From Natronomonas gomsonensis (GTDB taxonomy: Archaea; Halobacteriota; Halobacteria; Halobacteriales; Haloarculaceae): a stretch of 64,000 nucleotides of DNA. The position numbers and the translations under genes were made by a program. Location of the stretch: the NCBI RefSeq assembly GCF_024300825.1, contig NZ_CP101323.1:2294001-2358000 (forward strand), read 5' to 3'. The notes beneath the pieces were generated by a model. The model was not told the origin of the DNA, made no database searches, and saw only the letters and a program-made list of their open reading frames with translations. Positions 45,853 to 53,388 of this stretch are shown here, piece by piece. How positions within the stretch are numbered: position 1 is the stretch's first letter; each line of letters starts with the position of its first letter.

Positions 45853-47475
45853 ATGGACAATCCAACAGTCGACGGGTTCGGCTCCCGTCGCTCGACGATG
45901 TACGGGCCGAACGGCGCCGTCGCGACGAGCCAACCGCTGGCAGCGGAAGCCGGCCTCCGGACGCTACAGGTGGGGGGCAACGCCTTCGACGCCGCCGTCG
46001 CCACGGCCGCGGCGCTGAACGTCACCGAACCCACCTCGACGGGGTTGGGCGGCGACGTGTTCATGCTGTACCGAAGTGCCGACGGCGAGGTCGGCGCGAT
46101 GCGCGCCTGCGGCGGCGCCCCCGCGGGTGCGACCCGCGAGAAGGTCCGGGAAGCCGTCGCCGACGAAGAGGGAGTCGCTCTCGAGAACGCGACGATGCCC
46201 GAAACCGGCGCGCACGCCGTGACGGTCCCCGGTACCGCCCGCGGCTGGGAGGCCACCGTCGAGGAGTTCGGCCGCCTCACGCTCGCCGATGCGCTGGAAC
46301 CGGCCATCGAGTACGCCACCGAGGGGTACCCCGTCACCGAGGTCATCGCCAGCGCGTGGGAACACGGGGAGGAACTGTTCGAGTCCGACCACGCACGGGA
46401 GGCATTCCTCGTCGACGGTGAGCGCGCGCCGAATCCGGGCGAGACGGTCCGGCTCGAAAACCTCGGCGAGTCGATGCGGGCCATCGCCGAAGCGGGCGCC
46501 GACGTGGTGTACGAGGGGTACATCGCCGAGGCCATCGCCGAGGAAGTCCAACGCGAGGGCGGCTTCATGACCGTCGAGGACCTCGCCGACTTCGAGGTCG
46601 AGTACCCCGACCCAGTCTCGACCACCTACGGCGACGCGGAAGTGTACGAACTGCCGCCGAACAATCAGGGCCTCATCGCCTTGGAGGCGCTCAACATCGC
46701 CGAGGAACTGGGCGCTCGGGAGCATCCGGCGGACTCGGCCGCCCGAATTCACTACCTCGCCGAAGCGATGAAGTTGGCCTTCCACGACGGCCACCGCTAC
46801 ATCACCGACCCCGACTTCGAGGAGATTCCGCCGCTGGAATCGAAATCGTGGGCGGAGAAACGCGCCGCGAACGTCGGCGCGGAAGCCTCCGATGTCTCCT
46901 TCGGCATCCCCGATTCCAACGCCGAGGACGCCGACACCGTGCTGCTGTGTGTCGGCGACAGCGAGGGCAACGTCGTCTCCTACATCAACTCCCGCTTCGC
47001 CGGGTTCGGGAGCGGTCTCGTCGCCGGCGACACCGGTATCGCCCTCCAGAACCGCGGGGCCTCCTTTTCGCTTTCCGACGACCATCCGAATCGGCTGGAA
47101 CCGAACAAGAAGCCGTTCCACACGCTCATTCCGGGGTTGCTGAAGCGCGGCGACAACGACTGGTCGGCCTTCGGCGTCATGGGCGGGTTCATGCAACCGC
47201 AGGGGCACCTCCAGACGCTCGTCGGCATGCTTGACGACGGCAAGACGCTACAGGGGGCACTCGACACCCCGAGATGGCGCTACCGAGAGGACGGCCGTCT
47301 GGCCGTCGAGGCGCGAATGCCGACTGCGGTCCAGAACGGTCTGCTCCGCCGCGGCCACGACCTCGAAGTGCTCCCGCCAACCATGTTCGGCGGCGCACAG
47401 GTCGTCCGCAACGAGGACGGAACGCTGTCGGCGGCGACCGAACCGCGGAAGGACGGCAACGCCTCCGTGTACTGA
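45853..47475 (+). CDS. ggt: Gamma-glutamyltransferase-like N-terminal nucleophile hydrolase
   Basis: 540-residue Ntn hydrolase precursor; ATG at 45853 (MDNPTVDGFGSRRSTMYGP). The large-subunit landmarks are NAFDAAVATAAALNVTEPTSTGLGGDVFML and DFEVEYPDPVSTTYGDAEVYELPPNNQGLIALEALNI. The processing point is AEDADTVLLCVGDSEGNVVSYIN near residue 365, where Thr becomes the nucleophile, followed by FAGFGSGLV, PNRLEPNKKPFHTLIPGL and GVMGGFMQPQGHLQTLVGMLDDG. The TTH triplet of enterobacterial enzymes is TVL here, so the true substrate may be another gamma-glutamyl or acyl amide (acylase) rather than glutathione, which haloarchaea lack (they use gamma-glutamylcysteine). No signal peptide: cytoplasmic. 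Confidence 0.88.
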   Translation: MDNPTVDGFGSRRSTMYGPNGAVATSQPLAAEAGLRTLQVGGNAFDAAVATAAALNVTEPTSTGLGGDVFMLYRSADGEVGAMRACGGAPAGATREKVREAVADEEGVALENATMPETGAHAVTVPGTARGWEATVEEFGRLTLADALEPAIEYATEGYPVTEVIASAWEHGEELFESDHAREAFLVDGERAPNPGETVRLENLGESMRAIAEAGADVVYEGYIAEAIAEEVQREGGFMTVEDLADFEVEYPDPVSTTYGDAEVYELPPNNQGLIALEALNIAEELGAREHPADSAARIHYLAEAMKLAFHDGHRYITDPDFEEIPPLESKSWAEKRAANVGAEASDVSFGIPDSNAEDADTVLLCVGDSEGNVVSYINSRFAGFGSGLVAGDTGIALQNRGASFSLSDDHPNRLEPNKKPFHTLIPGLLKRGDNDWSAFGVMGGFMQPQGHLQTLVGMLDDGKTLQGALDTPRWRYREDGRLAVEARMPTAVQNGLLRRGHDLEVLPPTMFGGAQVVRNEDGTLSAATEPRKDGNASVY

Positions 47476-47518
47476 GCCTAAGTGACACTGCGGCCCGACG
47501 GCGTCGCCGACGCGCGGA

Positions 47519-47526
47519 CTTTTAGC
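47519..47526 (+). promoter_or_regulatory. Core promoter box of htpX
   Basis: CTTTTAGC begins 30 nt before the ATG at 47549. Confidence 0.45.
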
Positions 47527-47548
47527 CCTCCGGGACCAACGTGGGCGT

Positions 47549-48415
47549 ATGCAGTGGCAAACCGACTGGGGGCTCCGCGTTCGGATGGGGTTCACCATGT
47601 TCCTGCTCTTCGCCCTCTATCTCGTCTTCGTCGGCGTGTTGACGCTGTACTTCGGGAATCTGCTGATTCCAGCGATTCTGCTCGGGGCGTTCTCGCTGGC
47701 GCAGTACTTCTTCAGCGACAAACTCGCGCTCCGCTCGATGGGGGCCCGAACGGTCAGCGAAGAGGAGTATCCGCAATTACACGCACAGGTCGGCCGCCTC
47801 TCCCAGCAGGCCGACCTCCCGAAACCCGACGTAGCGGTCGCCGACAACCGAACGCCGAACGCCTTCGCGACCGGCCGCTCGCCCTCCCACGGCGTCGTCT
47901 GCGTGACGACCGGGCTACTGGAGGCGCTCGACGACGACGAACTCGAGGGCGTCATCGCCCACGAACTCGCCCACATCAAGAACCGCGACGTGGCGGTGAT
48001 GACCATCGCGTCGTTCCTCTCGACTATCGCCTTCCTCATCGTCCGGTGGGGGTGGCTGTTCGGCGGGCGGAACCGAAACGGGGCGCCCGTTATCGTCGCC
48101 ATCCTCGTCTCGCTCGTCGTCTGGGTGATTTCGTTCCTGCTCATCCGTGCACTCAGCCGCTATCGTGAGTACTCCGCCGACCGTGGCGCGGTCGCCATCA
48201 CGGGCAATCCCTCGGCGATGGCCTCGGCGTTGATGACGATTTCCGGCCGGATGGACCGCGTGCCCGAGGAGGACCTCCGCGAACAGGCCGAAATGAACGC
48301 GTTCTTCATCATTCCCATCAGCAAGGGGTTCATCGGGAAAATCGCCCGGACGCACCCGCCAACCGAAAAGCGCATCGAGGCGCTTCGGGAGATGGAACGG
48401 GAGATGGAGAGTTAG
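47549..48415 (+). CDS. htpX: Membrane metalloprotease HtpX (M48 family)
   Basis: 288-residue zinc endopeptidase of membrane protein quality control. Two N-terminal spans (MGFTMFLLFALYLVFVGVLTLYF, IPAILLGAFSLAQYFF), the zinc motif GVIAHELAHIKNRDVAV (HEXXH) near residue 138, two further hydrophobic segments, and the third ligand region ALSRYREYSADRGAVAITG near 205. C-terminal THPPTEKRIEALREM is the family tail. Stop interlocked with that of the convergent permease gene (TTAG shared). Single gene with its own promoter box. Confidence 0.93.
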   Translation: MQWQTDWGLRVRMGFTMFLLFALYLVFVGVLTLYFGNLLIPAILLGAFSLAQYFFSDKLALRSMGARTVSEEEYPQLHAQVGRLSQQADLPKPDVAVADNRTPNAFATGRSPSHGVVCVTTGLLEALDDDELEGVIAHELAHIKNRDVAVMTIASFLSTIAFLIVRWGWLFGGRNRNGAPVIVAILVSLVVWVISFLLIRALSRYREYSADRGAVAITGNPSAMASALMTISGRMDRVPEEDLREQAEMNAFFIIPISKGFIGKIARTHPPTEKRIEALREMEREMES

Positions 48416-49440
48416 TCGGTCTCCGCGGGCGCCCCACCATCGCTCAGGAGGTCGACCACTTCGACGAGAACGGCGACGGCCAGTGGGCCGGCGATGACGC
48501 CGATGACGCCGACGGTGAGGACGCCACCGGTGAAGCCGACGAAGTAGAGACTCGCGGGGAGATGTGCGTGACTCGAGGCTAACCGCGGGCGGACGAGCAG
48601 GTCGGGAACGAGGCCGATGAGCAAGGGACCGAGGATGATGATTCCGACAGCGCGGTCGGGCATTCCGATAACGAAGTCGTAGCCGGCGAGCCCGACCGCT
48701 AACATTCCGGGGCCGGCGATGGGGACGAACTGGAGGATAGCCGAGAGCACCGAGAGGAGGAGAACGTCGCTGTAGCCGAGGAGGTAGAAGACGACGAGGG
48801 CGATGGGGAACGTAACAACGGCAGTCGCTGCCTGAATGACGTACAGCGCATACAGCGTCCCGGAGACCCGGTCGTTGAGTGCCCGGAGAACGTCGTGGTA
48901 CTGCGGTGGCGTAATCTCGAAGGCCGCCCGCCCGACGGCGTTCGGCCGCAAAAGAAGCCCGTACAGCAGGATGGTGAACATCCCGAGTTCGAGCAGGAGG
49001 AACACCGATGAAAAGGCGAGTGAACTGGCAATACCTCGAATAATCGTGGTCGCAGTACTGACCAACTCGGCGGTATCGAGCGTCGTCATGAAACCGAAGG
49101 CCTTTATCGGAATCTCCGGCGGGAGGTCCCGGAGCACCTCGAATATCGTGTTGCGCCGGCGAAACAGCGTCCACGCGATTGGTGATAGAAGCACGACCAC
49201 GACGACGAACGCGAAGGTGGTCACGAGGCCGCTGGCGATTCGTCGAGAGATGCCACGATTGACGAGTCGCTGCCGGAGTGGATGGAGGACGTAGGCGACG
49301 GTGATGGCGAAGAAGACGACCTCGACGACCTCCCAGAGTATCGCCGCCGCTAGCAGTCCGACCGCGACGAGCAACCCAGCGAGAACGTATCGGCGGCGAC
49401 GGAGAGACGACACGACCTTCGATTGCGCGCCGGTTGGCAA
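48412..49440 (-). CDS. AI-2E family transporter (PerM-like)
   Basis: 342-residue membrane protein with about eight spans. It opens with RRRRYVLAGLLVAVGLLAAAILWEVVEVVFFAITVAYVLHPL, the family entry helix pair, then RGISRRIASGLVTTFAFVVVVVLLSPIAW. Its central helical hairpin contains PPQYHDVLRALNDRVSGTLYALYVIQAATAV. The conserved C-terminal core is LQFVPIAGPGMLAVGLAGYDF, LVRPRLASSHAHLPASLYFVGFTGGVLTVGVIGVIAGPLAVAVLVEVV. Members include the putative AI-2 exporter TqsA and Na+/H+ antiporters, so the cargo is open; halophiles are not known to make AI-2. Divergent from thiB. Confidence 0.88.
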   Translation of the reverse strand: MPTGAQSKVVSSLRRRRYVLAGLLVAVGLLAAAILWEVVEVVFFAITVAYVLHPLRQRLVNRGISRRIASGLVTTFAFVVVVVLLSPIAWTLFRRRNTIFEVLRDLPPEIPIKAFGFMTTLDTAELVSTATTIIRGIASSLAFSSVFLLLELGMFTILLYGLLLRPNAVGRAAFEITPPQYHDVLRALNDRVSGTLYALYVIQAATAVVTFPIALVVFYLLGYSDVLLLSVLSAILQFVPIAGPGMLAVGLAGYDFVIGMPDRAVGIIILGPLLIGLVPDLLVRPRLASSHAHLPASLYFVGFTGGVLTVGVIGVIAGPLAVAVLVEVVDLLSDGGAPAETD

Positions 49441-49478
49441 AACCGTTTCCCGACCCCCCTCGCCGTCCGTCGAACGCG

Positions 49479-49487
49479 CTTTTTAAG
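49479..49487 (+). promoter_or_regulatory. Core promoter box of the thiB operon
   Basis: CTTTTTAAG begins 33 nt before the ATG at 49512. The leader is thus too short to hold a TPP riboswitch. Confidence 0.5.
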
Positions 49488-49511
49488 TACACGGAGGGGT
49501 ACCACTCGGTA

Positions 49512-50546
49512 ATGAGACGACGCACGTTCATCGCGGGTGCGGGAACCGCCGTCGCGGCGACGGCCGGCTGTGTCGGCTACACCGGCGGAAACGAGGGCGA
49601 CGGCGTCGTCACCGTCGCTACCTACGAGTCATTCGTCGACAGCGAGGACTCCATCGGCCCGTGGTTGAAGGAGAACTTCGAGGCCGACCATGACGCCGAA
49701 ATCGAGTTCACCGTCCCGAGTTCCGGCATCAACCAGTACATCCGCCGGGCACAGGAGGGCGCCGACATCGACGCTGACCTCTTCGTCGGTCTCAACGTCG
49801 ACGAACTCATCCGTATCGACGAGGAACTCGACGAACCGCTGTTCGACTCCCTCGCCGGCGACCTCGAACGCTCCGACCGCGTCATCGATGACCTCCGGTT
49901 CGACCCCGACGGCCGTACGATTCCCTACGACACGGGCTACATCAGCCTCGTCTACGACGAACGCGAGGTCGAACCGACGACCTTCGAGGACCTCACCGAC
50001 GAGGCCAACCGCGGGGAACTCATCACACAGAACGCCCAAGAGTCCGACCCCGGTCTCGCCTTCCTCCTGTGGACCATCCACGAGTTCGGCGCTGACGGTT
50101 ATCTCGATTACTGGCAGCAACTGGAGGACAACGAGGTTCGGATTCTCGGGTCCTGGAGCGACGCCTACAACGCCTACACGAACGAGGCCGCCGACATGGT
50201 CGTCTCCTACTCGACCGACCAGGTGTACAACGGCGACACGCCGAGACACCAGGTCGGCTTCCTCAACGACCAGGGGTACGCCCAACCCGAGGGGATGGCC
50301 CGGTTCGCCGACGCGCCGGACGCCGACGCCGCGACCGACTTCATGGAGTTCATGCTCCAACCGGAGGTACAGGGCGTCATCGCCGAGCGGAACGTCCAGT
50401 TCCCGGCCGTCGACGACGCCGAACTCGACGAGGAGTTCGCCAGTCTCGCCCACGTCCCCCCGGAACCGGTCACGTTCGGCTACGACGAACTCGCCGGCAA
50501 CCTCGACGGCTGGGTCGACGAGTGGGCCCGCCAAATCGTCGAGTAG
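49512..50546 (+). CDS. thiB: Thiamine-type ABC transporter substrate-binding lipoprotein
   Basis: 344-residue extracellular receptor. Tat signal MRRRTFIAGAGTAVAATAGC with the lipobox Cys at residue 20, then a Gly/Asp linker. The mature domain follows the ThiB/iron-binding class: VTVATYESFVDSEDSIGPWLKENFE, ADLFVGLNVDELIRIDEEL, YDTGYISLVYDEREVEPTTFEDLTD, ESDPGLAFLLWTIHEFG, SDAYNAYTNEAADMVVSYSTDQVY, and a C-terminal PAVDDAELDEEFASLAHVP. YDTGYISLVYD and the SWSDAYNAYTNEAADMVVSYST block are strong marks of the thiamine subgroup. The stop abuts the ATG of thiP. Confidence 0.88.
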   Translation: MRRRTFIAGAGTAVAATAGCVGYTGGNEGDGVVTVATYESFVDSEDSIGPWLKENFEADHDAEIEFTVPSSGINQYIRRAQEGADIDADLFVGLNVDELIRIDEELDEPLFDSLAGDLERSDRVIDDLRFDPDGRTIPYDTGYISLVYDEREVEPTTFEDLTDEANRGELITQNAQESDPGLAFLLWTIHEFGADGYLDYWQQLEDNEVRILGSWSDAYNAYTNEAADMVVSYSTDQVYNGDTPRHQVGFLNDQGYAQPEGMARFADAPDADAATDFMEFMLQPEVQGVIAERNVQFPAVDDAELDEEFASLAHVPPEPVTFGYDELAGNLDGWVDEWARQIVE

Positions 50547-52298
50547 ATGGCTCGCTCCCGCCGGCGCGTCGACACCCCGTTTCTCGTCGCCGGTCTCGCG
50601 ACGGCCGCGCTGTTGGTCGTCATGCTGTACTACCCGGTGGGGAGCGTCCTCGTGGAGGCGGTGTTCGCCGATGGTCGCCTCACGCTCGCACCGATTCGTG
50701 ACGTTCTCACCGACTCGCTGTACTTCGGGGACCTCGCCGGCGTGTTCGCTGGCGAGTCGCCAGCCGACCTTCTCCGTGTGGTGCTCGCCGGCGAGGCGAG
50801 TTTCGGTCGGTTCGGATTCACGGCGTATCAGGCCGTCCTCTCGACGCTCTTGAGTCTCGCAATCGGCCTGCCGGGGGCGTACGTACTCGCGAACTACGAC
50901 TTCCTCGGCCGCCGGACGGTCCGGTCGTTGACGCTCGTTCCGTTCGTCCTGCCCTCCATCATGGTCGCCGCTGGGTTCGCGGCGATGTTCGGCAGCAACG
51001 GTCCGCTCAACCGCGCGCTCGCCGCGGTCGGCCTCCCGACGGTCGAACTCATGTTCACGCTGGAAATCATCCTGCTGGCTCACGCCTTCTACAACGCGCC
51101 GCTCGTGGTCCGGGTCGTCGCGGCGGCCTGGGAGGGCGTCGACACCCGGATGGTCGAGACGGCCCGAAGCCTCGGTGCCTCCCCACGGCGGGCGTTCCTC
51201 GACGTCGTCGTCCCGCAACTCGCCCCCGCCGTCCTCACGAGCACGCTGCTCGTGTTCATCTTCACGTTCATGTCGTTTCCCATCGTGCTGGCGTTGGGCG
51301 GGTTCCAGTTGGCGACCGTCGAGGTGTTCCTCTACGACCGCATCTCCCGGCTTCAACTGGAGGAGGCCGCGGCGTTGGCCGTCCTCGAAGCCGCCATTAC
51401 GCTCGGATTGACGTACGCGTATCTCCACTACGAGCGCGCCCAAGCGGCTACTCGCGGGGTCACTGCCCGGTCCCGCCAGCGACTGTTCGCACGCCTCGAC
51501 CTCGCACGCCTCGCCATCGCCGGCTACGGGGTCGTGATTGCCATCGTCTTCGTCGGTCCCATCGTCTCGATGCTGCTGGCGAGCGTCCTCGACGCAAGCG
51601 GGGGGTTCACCCTGCAGTACTACGAGTTCCTGCTCGACCGTCGGGACGCCGTCGTCGGCACCCAACCGGACGTGGCCATCCGCAACTCGCTGGCCTTCGC
51701 CGTCGGGACGCTCGTCCTCGCAGTGCCGATGGGCGTCGTCGTTGCGCTGGCGACCGCCCGTGACACGCTCACCGCCCGCGTCGTCGGGACGTTCGCGATG
51801 CTGCCGTTCGCCGTCTCGGGGGTCGTCGTCGGACTCGGATTGCTCCAGACGGTCGTCTTCGGCGTCGAGGTGTTCGGCCTCCAACTGCAGGTGACCGGCG
51901 CCGTCGCCATCGTCGCCGCCCACGCCGTCGGTGCCTACCCCTTCGTCGTTCGGACGGTCACGCCCGCGCTGTCGTCGATGGACGACAGACTGGTCGAATC
52001 GGCTCGCGCGCTCGGTGCCTCCCGGACCCGGGCGCTCCTCGACATCGAACTTCCGCTCGTCACGCCGGCCGTCGCCGCCGGCGCCGCCTTCGCCTTCGCC
52101 ATCTCCATCGGCGAGTTCAACTCCACGGTCGTCCTCGTCGAGGGCGGCGACGCCTACACGATGCCCGTCGCCGTCCAGCGGTATCTCTCCGACAGGACGC
52201 TCGGCCCCGCCACCGCGATGGGATCGGTACTCTTGGTCGTCACGAGCGTCAGTTTCGTGGTCATCGAGCGTCTCGGGGCGTACGGAGGAATCGAGTGA
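50547..52298 (+). CDS. thiP: ABC transporter permease, two-domain ThiP/FbpB type
   Basis: 583-residue permease in which two homologous six-span halves are fused. Each half carries an EAA loop: TRMVETARSLGASPRRAFLDVVVPQLAPAVLTS near residue 200, and DRLVESARALGASRTRALLDIELPLVTPAVAAG near 485. The duplication (both read ARxLGAS-R-AxLD) is characteristic of ThiP and Fe(III) permeases. With ThiB and the ATPase it forms a thiamine (or thiamine-like) importer. Start MARSRRRVDTPFLVAGL directly after the thiB stop; the stop overlaps the start region of the ATPase gene within about 35 nt. Confidence 0.9.
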   Translation: MARSRRRVDTPFLVAGLATAALLVVMLYYPVGSVLVEAVFADGRLTLAPIRDVLTDSLYFGDLAGVFAGESPADLLRVVLAGEASFGRFGFTAYQAVLSTLLSLAIGLPGAYVLANYDFLGRRTVRSLTLVPFVLPSIMVAAGFAAMFGSNGPLNRALAAVGLPTVELMFTLEIILLAHAFYNAPLVVRVVAAAWEGVDTRMVETARSLGASPRRAFLDVVVPQLAPAVLTSTLLVFIFTFMSFPIVLALGGFQLATVEVFLYDRISRLQLEEAAALAVLEAAITLGLTYAYLHYERAQAATRGVTARSRQRLFARLDLARLAIAGYGVVIAIVFVGPIVSMLLASVLDASGGFTLQYYEFLLDRRDAVVGTQPDVAIRNSLAFAVGTLVLAVPMGVVVALATARDTLTARVVGTFAMLPFAVSGVVVGLGLLQTVVFGVEVFGLQLQVTGAVAIVAAHAVGAYPFVVRTVTPALSSMDDRLVESARALGASRTRALLDIELPLVTPAVAAGAAFAFAISIGEFNSTVVLVEGGDAYTMPVAVQRYLSDRTLGPATAMGSVLLVVTSVSFVVIERLGAYGGIE

Positions 52299-52332
52299 TG
52301 GCACGGGATGGCGGCGCGACGAGGTGGTGGCC

Positions 52333-53388
52333 GTGAGGGTCGACCTCGACGGTGTGAGTAAGCGCTACGGCCCGACGACGGCACTGGCGGACGTGTCGCT
52401 GTCGGTCGCCGACGGCGAGTTCTTCACGCTGGTCGGCCCCTCCGGGTGTGGGAAGACGACGACCCTGCGACTGCTTGGGGGCTTCGAGGAACCGACCGGA
52501 GGTTCGGTTCGCTTCGACGGCGAGTCGATGGCTGGCGTGCCGCCGGAGGCCCGCGGCGTCGGCCTCGTCTTCCAGAGTTACGCGCTGTTTCCACACATGA
52601 CCGTCGCCGAGAACGTCGGCTACGGACTCCGATTCGCCGAGCCGCCGGGCGGCGTCACGACCGAGCAGCGAATCGCCGACCTGCTGGAGTTGGTCGGACT
52701 CGAGGGATTCGGGGACCGCGACCCGACTGAACTCTCCGGCGGCCAACAGCAGCGCGTCGCCCTTGCCCGGGCACTCGCGCCCGGCCCGGAACTCCTGTTG
52801 CTCGACGAGCCGATGAGCGCACTCGACGCCCGCCTCCGGGAGCGGCTCCGCCGTGACGTTCGCGAGATTCAACAGGAACTCGGGGTCACGACCGTCTACG
52901 TCACCCACGACCAAGCCGAGGCGCTCGCCGTCTCCGACCGCGTGGCGGTGCTCTCGGATGGCCGGGTCGAACAGGTCGGCCGGCCACAGGAACTGTACCG
53001 CCGGCCGGCCTCGCGGTTCGTCGCGGAGTTCCTCGGCGAGAACAACGTCTTCGACGCGCGGGTGGTTGACACGACCCGTGGTAACTCGACAACTGCAGGT
53101 GAAACGGAGGGGTTGACCGTTCGGGTGCAGGGGTGCGATTTCGTCCTCTCTCGGGTGGAAAACGCGTCCGACGAACGTCTGACGTTCTGTGTCCGACCCG
53201 CTGCCTTCGAGGTCGACGCCGGACGGAACCGCCTCACCGGCACCGTCGTCGACAGTGAGTTCCTTGGGGAGACGACGCGGGTCCACCTCGACTGGGAGGG
53301 GACGCGAGTCGTCGTCGCACTCGATGTCCCGCCCGAGGCCGACGAACTGACCGTCGGGTTCGACCCCGAGGACGCGTGGATACTGTAA
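52333..53388 (+). CDS. thiQ: ABC transporter ATP-binding protein of the thiBP system (PotA/FbpC-like)
   Basis: About 351 residues. Walker A LVGPSGCGKTTTLRLLGG near residue 36, Q-loop VFQSYALFPHMT, signature ELSGGQQQRVALARAL near 136, Walker B LLLLDEPMSALDARL, H-loop YVTHDQAEALAVSDR, D-loop present. A C-terminal TOBE-like domain from about residue 235 (GENNVFDARVV to PEDAWIL) makes it longer than bacterial ThiQ, closer to FbpC/PotA. The start is uncertain: GTG at 52324, 52327 or 52333 are all in frame; the last gives MRVDLDGVSKRYG. An ORB-like sequence lies in the linker at 53094-53113. The stop abuts the stop of a convergent helicase gene. Confidence 0.88.
   Translation: MRVDLDGVSKRYGPTTALADVSLSVADGEFFTLVGPSGCGKTTTLRLLGGFEEPTGGSVRFDGESMAGVPPEARGVGLVFQSYALFPHMTVAENVGYGLRFAEPPGGVTTEQRIADLLELVGLEGFGDRDPTELSGGQQQRVALARALAPGPELLLLDEPMSALDARLRERLRRDVREIQQELGVTTVYVTHDQAEALAVSDRVAVLSDGRVEQVGRPQELYRRPASRFVAEFLGENNVFDARVVDTTRGNSTTAGETEGLTVRVQGCDFVLSRVENASDERLTFCVRPAAFEVDAGRNRLTGTVVDSEFLGETTRVHLDWEGTRVVVALDVPPEADELTVGFDPEDAWIL
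53094..53113 (+). repeat. Weak ORB-like sequence in the thiQ linker
   Basis: TGCAGGTGAAACGGAGGGGT matches TCCAGTTGAAACGAAGGGGT at 17 of 20 positions. Single copy, coding for TAGETEGL in the variable linker between ATPase and TOBE domain. Could be chance. Confidence 0.25.

Noticed and set aside
49441-49511. Possible TPP riboswitch before thiB
   Set aside because: The promoter box leaves essentially no leader, and no THI-box elements are visible.
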